13,362 nucleotides of DNA from CAYLNH01 sp964384625 (GTDB taxonomy: Bacteria; Verrucomicrobiota; Lentisphaeria; JABSQK01): the NCBI GenBank assembly GCA_964384625.1, contig CAYLNH010000204.1, positions 1 through 13,362 of the forward strand, given 5' to 3'. This document shows positions 7,801 through 13,362 of this stretch, in pieces (within the stretch, counting starts at the first letter, position 1; every line of letters starts with the position of its first letter). Below the pieces are notes generated by a model. The model was given only the letters and a program-made list of their open reading frames with translations. It ran no database searches and was not told where the DNA came from. The position numbers were made by a program, and so were the translations under genes.

Positions 7801-8535
7801 ATCCGCAAAGACGACAGCCTCTTGCTGACCGCCGCCGGTACCGGTACCACGCTCACTATCGATGCCGACGGCGACGGCACCGCCGACTACACCGGCGCTC
7901 CCGGCGACAAGTTCGCCTACCAATACAGCACCGCCGGCACCTACACGGCCGAAGCCAAAATCGACAGTGTCAGCGTCGGCACCGTCCAGGTCACGGTGAT
8001 CAGCGTCGACCTCGGCACCGCCCGCCTCGGCCTGCAGGTCGGGGAATGGGGACCGCGAACGGTGACGATCGCGCCCGCGGCCGCTGCGGCCGCCGTCCAC
8101 TTCGGCGCCGCCGATTTCCGTTCGCTCGAGGTCGATACCAGCAGCTACGCCCCCATGAAACTCCGAGTCTACCAGACCGGCAGCAATAACTCCCTGGTCG
8201 CCCGGCTCGGCAGCGCCTCCGGCCCGGTCATCACCCACCAACAGATCAACGCCTTCAATCTCACCTGGAGCAGTACCGCCGTCGTCCCGATCATCAAGCG
8301 CTACGGCGACGGCGACGCCCTCGTCGGAGGAGGGCTCACCATGGAACCGTTCTACGACGGCGTTCATTTACGTATGCACACCAACACCAGCGGCATCCTC
8401 TTCGAAAACGGCACCACGACGAATGACTTCACCAGCGACGACATGGACAAGAACGGCCAGATCCCCTACTACCTGGTGATGCCCGAGGATGGCCGAACCT
8501 GCCACAGCATCGAAGTCACGGAAGGAGGTGAGTAA
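4804..8535 (+). CDS. Large secreted beta-strand repeat protein
   Basis: 1243 residues. ATG at 4804 follows a purine-rich ribosome site (GGAAGGGAAGAG, 4788-4799) and begins a clear Sec signal peptide, MRSRLLGIILVLTAVGGFA, with cleavage before ADKVW; the frame is open back to 4636, but that part overlaps the previous gene and is not used. The mature protein contains four repeats of about 220 residues starting at W24, W244, W470 and W688 and ending near residue 896. Each has W-(T/D)-G-G-G...NNWSEAANW, a C-T-I-D-(V/M)-(D/N)-V strand, YTG, a TGG-L strand, a YA...D...AS/NG segment and a closing D-G-G-N motif, a pattern fitting stacked beta strands (solenoid or adhesin). Residues about 905-1110 look like Ig/PKD-type domains and include DADGDGTADY (1020-1029), an EF-hand-like calcium loop. 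The C-terminal ~130 residues are beta-rich and unrecognised. No LPXTG, PEP-CTERM or autotransporter barrel is visible. Probably a surface or matrix protein encoded in an operon with the RHS protein. Confidence 0.8.
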   Translation: MRSRLLGIILVLTAVGGFAADKVWTGAVDSNWSESGNWDPSAPGTADTAVFDATSAVNCTIDVDVEVAAVRIESTYTGTVSGGSATLTVNTGSFDASAGHFAAGTGTLKFTGSSGTQELKAPNNTSLNIVINAQTGGSLKLSYNHWYLEKLDLRPGTTTRIPPFRNTNVDDLLVQGTSGNHATIKSYNTGGAFLVVPSSGTYDIDYAEIGYVNASRGVRLYADDCVDLGGNIEVDFGTYDYCTWTGGGTTNNWSEAANWRPGVPQSFSAVHFSDYGTKNCTIDMNVDIAGLEIESGYTGAVSGGSAVIEINSGNFRFTSSSFLPQTSTVKFTGTGTQDQTYGISSTVNFHKLENAQTGGKLKCAWLTTTNIDEFVGNAGTVTELSHGYHWTNFDALKLNGVDGNPVTLRTTQSGSQTRVVLAGGGTQQIAYAVIQDLNAENGDRIYAGITSTDGGNNVNIDFSQVTQRTWTGGGTTNNWSEAANWSASILPAAVSEVRFDATGAKNCTIDVNVDIKALIVSEGYTGTIAAGSSTITINTGDITVAGGLNAGTSTVKFSGSENQKLEFTTPYKVENAKTGGELIFKYDAFTMDRLKLNTGTTTVLPSMGRPVTLNHLEILGESGSIAVVRTLDAGGVVRVKLQPGGTQTVRYADLRDIDASNGCAIDATDNCVDSSGNQKVYFQNTRVWDGGGVDTALSTAANWRRDIAPVNGDQLVFDQTTTKACSFDQNLTVTSLQILGYTGSIDFGTNTVTVQDDIRQDNNCTLSNGNLVFAGAGRQDVKFYSIPSFTSMTISNTAEYVNFTREGFSTGSLTLNAGAKVRMPSNKTVTATAFAANGTQQAPVIIDTYGLGAASKLNAAGTPTAQYTAVRGSDASGGTAINATTQCADGGNNSNWSFDQQNQLITSIVYFPGDSPVSPASVEGQYFWFTDTSSVAIDGAGAPVAGHIASDTFFYGDAPLNADGTATDVTVTFNGQSGSAKTAQVTWTPTDLVTAADLNIRKDDSLLLTAAGTGTTLTIDADGDGTADYTGAPGDKFAYQYSTAGTYTAEAKIDSVSVGTVQVTVISVDLGTARLGLQVGEWGPRTVTIAPAAAAAAVHFGAADFRSLEVDTSSYAPMKLRVYQTGSNNSLVARLGSASGPVITHQQINAFNLTWSSTAVVPIIKRYGDGDALVGGGLTMEPFYDGVHLRMHTNTSGILFENGTTTNDFTSDDMDKNGQIPYYLVMPEDGRTCHSIEVTEGGE
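4873..7491 (+). repeat. Four tandem ~220-residue coding repeats
   Basis: Unit starts are the TGG codons at 4873, 5533, 6211 and 6865, with the last unit closing near 7489. Spacing is 220, 226 and 218 codons, then about 208. Units 2 and 3 share the identical peptide WTGGGTTNNWSEAANW; the 48 bases encoding it differ at only 4 positions, all synonymous. Unit 1 (WTGAVDSNWSESGNW) and unit 4 (WDGGGVDTALSTAANW) are more diverged, so the middle pair arose or was homogenised most recently. Confidence 0.75.
8522..8531 (+). promoter_or_regulatory. Strong ribosome site of the RHS gene inside the previous gene
   Basis: AAGGAGGTGA is a near-perfect complement to the 16S 3' end. It lies in the last codons of the beta-repeat gene (encoding the final Gly-Gly-Glu), whose stop is at 8533-8535. 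Spacing from AGGAGG to the RHS ATG at 8537 is 8 bases. This settles the RHS start and implies strong initiation coupled to translation of the upstream gene. Confidence 0.8.
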
Positions 8536-8536
8536 G

Positions 8537-11500
8537 ATGAAACACCGCAACACCACTTCCCAAAACTCAGTTTCAAACCAGAACAGCCAACACCGGAGCC
8601 GGGGAATGCAACTGTTTCACAAGACCACGACGGGTCTGATCGGTCTGATTCTTCTCGCCGCCATCGTTTTCAGCCCCACCAACGCCGCCGCCCAGAACAA
8701 CAACTCCAACGCCTGCAGCAACCAGACGCTGGAGTGGTTCTTCTACGACGACGGCGAGGCCGAGTGCGAGTGCGGCTGTGATCCGGAGGCGGACAAGATC
8801 AGTTTCCTGTCAAGCAAGGACGCCCCAGATGTCCTGCCGTCGCTCGGCGAAGCCGTCGCGCTCCGCATGGTCAGCGGCGGCTCCGGCATCGGATTGCGCT
8901 GGGGTACGCATATCGGCTTCGGCGCCAAACGCCCGCTGAATTACCTGCACAAGGTCCATCTGAGCAGCGATCTGCGCTTCGCCCGGGTCTCCTGGCCGCA
9001 GTCGCAGTCAGCCGTGACCTTCGAGCGCGTTGACAGCACCTGGACCTATGCCCTCGACCCCAACGAAGTCATGCTGCCCGCTGACACAACAATTACGTTC
9101 GTCGACGCCGATGCCGACGATATCCCCGAGTCCGCCGCACTCAATTACCCGGACAAACGCGTCTGGACCTTCTCCTTCGAGAGCTTCGAAAAGGACGACT
9201 CCTACGTGCCCGGGCCGGTCTACCGCATCACCAAACGCACCACCCGCGACGGCTTCGACACCACCATCGCCTACAACGCCGGCAACGTCACCGTCACCGA
9301 TGCGTCCGGTCACGCCTACGTCTGCACCGTCGACGCCAACAACAAGATCACGCAGATCAGCGTCGCCGGCCGCTCCTGGAGCTATTCCTACGACGGCGGC
9401 ACCGTCACCGAAACCAACAACCAGACCGGCAAAACCATCGCCACCACGGTCAACTCCAAGAATACCCTGACGCAAATCTTCACGCGAGGGACCGACGCCG
9501 CCGAAACGTCCGACAGCCGGACCTATGACGACGACGGCCGGATCACTGCCTGGACCGTCAACGGCGTCAATCGCACAGTGGCCGAATCCGGCGACGGTGA
9601 TCAGCGCAGCTACGCGATTCAGATCGGCAGTGCCGGCCAGAACGGCAGCAAAAGCTTCACCGTTAACTTCGGCCGGTATGGCATGAGTACCTCCACCAAC
9701 GGCATCGGCAAGGCCGTGTCCTACGTCCGGGACCGCCGCTTCAAAGCAACATTGAAGACGGATCGTAACGGCAACTCCTGGAGCTATACCTACGACGACA
9801 ATGCCAGGCTCACCGGCATGACCGACCCGGAGGGCGCGACCGAGAGCTTTACCTACGACAGCAACTACAACATGCTCACGCACACGCGCCACGGCGGGAC
9901 CTGGAGCTACGAATACGATGCCAACAACCGGATGATCAAAGAGACCGCTCCGAACGGCAGGATCACTCACCTGATCCGCTACAGCACCAACGGGCTGGTC
10001 AAGTTCCGCGTCGTCAAGGTCGACAGCGACCCGACCTGGGCCTGCACCTATTTCGAGTACAACGGCAACGGCCAGGTCACCCTGGAAAGCTCACCCTACG
10101 AAGTCGCCGATCCGCTCAGCCCAACCAATCCGCCGGATAACCCGATCATCGGTAGCCGCTACGGCTATGATGCCTTCGGCAACCGCACCAGCTCGACCAA
10201 CGAGCTTGGCAAATCCACGACTTACAGCTACGACGGCGAGAATCGGCTGCTGTCGATGACCGATCCGATTAGCAATACGACTTCCTACGTCTACGACGGC
10301 ATCGGCCGCAAGATCAAGAAGACCGACGCCGCCGGCGCCTATACCGAACTCCACTACGACTCGCGTGGCTTCGTCACCTCCGTCACCGGCAGCAGCGCCG
10401 GCGGCGGCGGCTGCAGCTCCTGCGGCCAGGCCGCCGGCGGCTGCGGCGGCATGGAATTGGGCACCTACACCTATTCCGACGCCGGGCTCGTGCTCAGCTT
10501 CACCGATCTGGAAGAACACACCTGGACCTATACCTACAATGCCGCCGGCCAGAAAACGGCCGAAACCAATCCGCTCAATTACAGCACCACCTATACCTAC
10601 GACGGCGAAGGCCGGATCAAGTCCGTCACCGATCCAAACGGCAATACGGTCAGCTACACTTACACCGATACCGGGCAGCTCGAAACCGTCACCAACGACG
10701 AGAGCGAAACCACAACCTACGGTTACGATACCTACGGCCGGCAGACCACCGTCACCGCACCCGATAACGGCGTCACCACCACCGCCTATAACAACATGGA
10801 CTTCGTCACGTCCGTGACCGACGCCTTGACCCGCAGCACCTCCTTCACCTACGACCTGGCCGGACGGGCCATTCAGACCACGCGGCCCGACGGCTCCGTC
10901 GAGAGCAGTGTCCATGACATCGAAGGCCGCCTTGTAAGGGCATCCCTCGTGGGTGCCCCTCCGGATCAGGATCTCGTCCTGATCACGGAGTACGAGTACG
11001 ATGCGGCTGGCCGCCGTACTCGTACCATCGTCGATCCCGACGACGGCGCCGGCGACCCGGAACTCGATCTGAAAACGACCTACGCCTACGATGACAATGA
11101 CCGCATGACCGCGACCACCTCGCCCGAGGCCGTGGTTTCCAGCTATCAGTACGATGTCCTGGGCCGCCAGACCGTCAGCACCGTCGGCGGCGTCACCACC
11201 ACCACCACCTACAACAATGCCGGCTGGGTCATCTCCCGATCCAACGGGCTGACCACCACCGCCTATGAGTATGACGAGGTCGGCAACCGCACCAAGATGA
11301 CCGTCTCCGGTCGCGCCCCGGTTACCTACACCTACAACGCCGCGAACCAGCTAATCGGCACCAGCCAGAGCAACGGTACCATCACGATCACCACCTCCCA
11401 GACGCTGGACGCCGGGGGGCGCGTGGTCAGCGAAACCGATCCCGAGAACAAGACGACCAGTTACGGCTACGATGGGGCGAACCGCGTCACCTCGGTGACC

Positions 11501-13362
11501 AACGCCTTGAGCGAGGTCACGACCTACGGCTATGACGATGCCGGCCGCCAGAACAGCGTCTCCTTCGCCAACGGCTCCGGCCGATCCACCACCTACAATG
11601 TCGGCGGACAGGTCACCGCCACATCCGGTGGACCCGACGGCGGCAAGACCTTCACCTACGACAATATGGGCAGGGTCACGTCCGTCACCGATGCCAATGG
11701 CAACTCGGTTTCCAGTGGCTACGACACCCTCGGGCGGATGACCAGCTCCACGAATGAGCTGAGCAAAGTCACGAGTTACAGCTACGATATCGTCGGTCGC
11801 CGCCTGTCCATGACCGATCCGAACAGCAATACCACCAGCTATGAGTACGACGACGACAGCCGTCTCACGAAGACGACTTATCCAGCCGTCACCGGCCAAC
11901 TGGCCAACGAAGAGACCTACGCCTACAACACCAACGGGCAGCTCTCCTCGAAGACCACGCCGAACGGCGACTCGATCGGCTATACCTACAACGCTGCCGG
12001 CCTCCTGGCGTCCGAAGCCGGCGTCAGCTATACCTACGACTCCGCGGGTGCCATCACCAGCGATGGTGTTCAGACCCATGCCTACGATACCTTCGGCAGG
12101 AAAACATCGTCCACCAGCCTGAGCACGGGCAAAACGCTGACCTACACGACCGACAAGCGCGGGCTGCGCACCGCCATGGACGTCGCCGGCTTGATGGATG
12201 TTACGTACACGTATGACAATGCCATGCGGCTCAAGACCGTCCAGAAGGACACGGATACTGCCGCGACCTATAACTACGACTCCGGCGGACGCCGCACCAG
12301 CCTGGTACTGCCCAACGGCGTCACCACCAGCTATGGCTATGACAGCAACGACCGGATCACCTCGATCCAGACCAAGGATTCCAGCGCCGCCATCCTGGCG
12401 AGCCATGCCTATACCCTCGACAACACCGGGATCCCCACCGCAACCACCAAGCAGCTCAAGGTTTACGACACGCAGACCCAGACCTGGGGCTTGCAATCGC
12501 AGTCAATCGCTTATACCTTTGATAACGCAAGCAGGCTCACTGCCGAAGTGCGGAACGTGCCCGACGGGCAAGGTGGAGAAGTGGAAAGCTATCGCGAAGA
12601 ATTCACCTACGACGATGCCGGAAACCGGACCCAGCGCGTGCTGAACAGCGTCACCACGACCAACACCTACAATGCTCGCAACCAGCTGGCCAGCAGCGTC
12701 ACCGGCTCCGTCACCACCAATTACACCTATGACAAGAACGGTAACACGCTGACCTCGTCTGACGGCACCATCACCAAGACCATGGCATACGATTCCCTGA
12801 ATCGCATGACCTCCTGGACGGATGGAACAAACAGCGAGGCCACGACCTACATCGGCGCCCGCTGGCATCGTGCCAGCTACACCGGCGGCGGAGCCACGAA
12901 GTACTTCCTGTACGATGGCTCCAACGTGATCGCCGATCTCGTCGCCGGCGTCGATCCCGGATCCTACGACGGCAGCAAACTGTATGTCGCCCCGTTCCTG
13001 GATCAGAATATCTCGATCACGGACATCACGACCCCGACCAGCCCGGTGACCCGCTATTACAGCCAGGATCGCCGCAATTCCGTCACCACCGTGACCACGG
13101 CTACCGGCGTCATGTCCAACGTCTACGACTACTCCGCCATGGGCGAAAAACTCGCGTACACCCACGAAACCACCGCCCAGCGTTATCAATATACCGGCCG
13201 CGAATTGAACCCCGTTTCCGGCGAACATTACTTCCGCTACCGCACCTATTCCCCAAGCACCGGCATGTTCTTCTCCCGCGACCCGCTGGGCTACGTGGAT
13301 GGCCCATCATTGTACGCGGGGTATTTTGCACAAGGAATGGGGATGGATCCTACAGGCGAAGA
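8537..13362 (+). CDS. RHS/YD-repeat giant secreted protein, 3' end outside window
   Basis: Open from ATG at 8537 to the right edge without a stop: 1608 residues visible. An ATG at 8606 could start a shorter signal peptide, but the ribosome site favours 8537. Residues 1-52 form a signal peptide with a long N-region and the core GLIGLILLAAIVFSPTNA. The mature N-terminus has a Cys cluster (C60, C77, C79, C81) and a non-repeat region to about 280. About 45 YD repeats follow (about 283-1425; examples YTYDDNARLTGM, YGYDAFGNRTSS, YTYDGEGRIKSV, FTYDDAGNRTQR), mostly 20-22 residues apart. C626, C629 and C636 sit in a Gly-rich insert. From about R1506 an RHS core appears: RYYSQDRRNSVTTVT, then QYTGRELNPVSGEHYFRYRT, then TGMFFSRDPLGYVDGPSLYA, ending DPTGE. 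RHS shells enclose a variable C-terminal toxin or effector, which would begin just after this point and is not visible. There is no PAAR or VgrG part, so export by type VI secretion is unlikely; Sec export is expected. Confidence 0.9.
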   Translation, partial: MKHRNTTSQNSVSNQNSQHRSRGMQLFHKTTTGLIGLILLAAIVFSPTNAAAQNNNSNACSNQTLEWFFYDDGEAECECGCDPEADKISFLSSKDAPDVLPSLGEAVALRMVSGGSGIGLRWGTHIGFGAKRPLNYLHKVHLSSDLRFARVSWPQSQSAVTFERVDSTWTYALDPNEVMLPADTTITFVDADADDIPESAALNYPDKRVWTFSFESFEKDDSYVPGPVYRITKRTTRDGFDTTIAYNAGNVTVTDASGHAYVCTVDANNKITQISVAGRSWSYSYDGGTVTETNNQTGKTIATTVNSKNTLTQIFTRGTDAAETSDSRTYDDDGRITAWTVNGVNRTVAESGDGDQRSYAIQIGSAGQNGSKSFTVNFGRYGMSTSTNGIGKAVSYVRDRRFKATLKTDRNGNSWSYTYDDNARLTGMTDPEGATESFTYDSNYNMLTHTRHGGTWSYEYDANNRMIKETAPNGRITHLIRYSTNGLVKFRVVKVDSDPTWACTYFEYNGNGQVTLESSPYEVADPLSPTNPPDNPIIGSRYGYDAFGNRTSSTNELGKSTTYSYDGENRLLSMTDPISNTTSYVYDGIGRKIKKTDAAGAYTELHYDSRGFVTSVTGSSAGGGGCSSCGQAAGGCGGMELGTYTYSDAGLVLSFTDLEEHTWTYTYNAAGQKTAETNPLNYSTTYTYDGEGRIKSVTDPNGNTVSYTYTDTGQLETVTNDESETTTYGYDTYGRQTTVTAPDNGVTTTAYNNMDFVTSVTDALTRSTSFTYDLAGRAIQTTRPDGSVESSVHDIEGRLVRASLVGAPPDQDLVLITEYEYDAAGRRTRTIVDPDDGAGDPELDLKTTYAYDDNDRMTATTSPEAVVSSYQYDVLGRQTVSTVGGVTTTTTYNNAGWVISRSNGLTTTAYEYDEVGNRTKMTVSGRAPVTYTYNAANQLIGTSQSNGTITITTSQTLDAGGRVVSETDPENKTTSYGYDGANRVTSVTNALSEVTTYGYDDAGRQNSVSFANGSGRSTTYNVGGQVTATSGGPDGGKTFTYDNMGRVTSVTDANGNSVSSGYDTLGRMTSSTNELSKVTSYSYDIVGRRLSMTDPNSNTTSYEYDDDSRLTKTTYPAVTGQLANEETYAYNTNGQLSSKTTPNGDSIGYTYNAAGLLASEAGVSYTYDSAGAITSDGVQTHAYDTFGRKTSSTSLSTGKTLTYTTDKRGLRTAMDVAGLMDVTYTYDNAMRLKTVQKDTDTAATYNYDSGGRRTSLVLPNGVTTSYGYDSNDRITSIQTKDSSAAILASHAYTLDNTGIPTATTKQLKVYDTQTQTWGLQSQSIAYTFDNASRLTAEVRNVPDGQGGEVESYREEFTYDDAGNRTQRVLNSVTTTNTYNARNQLASSVTGSVTTNYTYDKNGNTLTSSDGTITKTMAYDSLNRMTSWTDGTNSEATTYIGARWHRASYTGGGATKYFLYDGSNVIADLVAGVDPGSYDGSKLYVAPFLDQNISITDITTPTSPVTRYYSQDRRNSVTTVTTATGVMSNVYDYSAMGEKLAYTHETTAQRYQYTGRELNPVSGEHYFRYRTYSPSTGMFFSRDPLGYVDGPSLYAGYFAQGMGMDPTGE
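10412..10444 (+). other. Gly/Cys-rich insert within the YD-repeat region
   Basis: Codons 626, 629 and 636 of the RHS protein are Cys in a Gly/Ala-rich loop (GGGGCSSCGQAAGGCGG, from about 10400). The C-x-x-C-x6-C spacing interrupts the regular YD pattern between HYDSRGFVTSV and YTYSDAGLVLSF. It could form a disulfide or bind metal after export; neither can be proved from sequence. Confidence 0.5.
10934..10985 (+). repeat. Double-hairpin palindromic repeat inside the RHS gene
   Basis: Two adjacent palindromes sit in the coding sequence. The first is GGGCATCCC-TCGT-GGGTGCCC (10938-10958), an 8-base-pair stem with one bulged T. The second is GATCAGGA-TCTCG-TCCTGATC (10964-10984), a perfect 8-base stem. 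They encode SLVGAPPDQDLVL, which interrupts a YD unit and lengthens the spacing between the flanking YD aspartates to 28 (normally about 21). The form resembles small dispersed GGGC...GCCC palindromes seen in many environmental genomes, so an in-frame repeat insertion is likely. The next linker is also long (30), so natural variation is possible. Confidence 0.45.

Noticed and set aside
6895..8367. 490-codon minus-strand open frame, Gly/Ala/Asp-rich
   Set aside because: Shadow of the beta-repeat gene; composition is what the reverse complement of its codons gives.
9008..13228. Several 240-380 codon minus-strand frames opposite the RHS gene
   Set aside because: All are low-complexity Gly/Val/Ala-rich shadows produced by the repeated YD coding sequence; the plus frame is open for 1608 codons with an RHS core.

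Overview
The window is high-GC bacterial DNA dominated by exported, repeat-rich surface proteins. A DUF1573-type lipid-side or membrane-anchored protein, HEAT-repeat proteins, a large beta-strand-repeat protein, an RHS protein and a planctomycete-style transposase fragment together suggest the PVC group (Planctomycetes, Lentisphaerae, Kiritimatiellae or relatives) or a similar uncultured phylum. That is an inference from gene style only; no rRNA or marker gene is present.

Left part (1-1806): a transposase remnant on the minus strand (26-412) whose C-terminal half is missing. Next come two small secreted proteins transcribed away from each other, 460-1172 on the minus strand and 1297-1806 on the plus strand. 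They look like paralogs. Each has a signal peptide, one short module resembling a single YD repeat, and a similar C-terminal stretch. The minus-strand copy carries an apparent one-base deletion just after its signal-peptide core.

Middle (1812-3033): a DUF1573-like membrane-anchored protein on the minus strand (1812-2732), converging on the second small protein with a gap of only 5 bases. It is followed by an intergenic region holding two well-formed divergent sigma70-like promoters.

Right part (3034-13362): four tightly packed plus-strand genes that look like one operon. They are two single-pass membrane proteins with HEAT-like repeats (4-base ATGA overlap), a 1243-residue Sec-exported protein with four ~220-residue beta-rich repeats, and a giant Sec-exported RHS protein with about 45 YD repeats and an RHS core. 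The RHS gene runs off the right edge, so its variable C-terminal tip is not visible. The RHS ribosome site lies inside the last codons of the gene before it, which suggests that the two large products are made together.

Two structured palindromic DNA elements sit in frame inside coding sequence, one in the first HEAT gene (about 3558-3648) and one in the RHS gene (about 10934-10985). They look like small dispersed repeats that inserted without breaking the reading frame. The best candidate for something undescribed is the HEAT-HEAT-beta-repeat-RHS cassette, possibly together with the small secreted YD-like proteins next to it.
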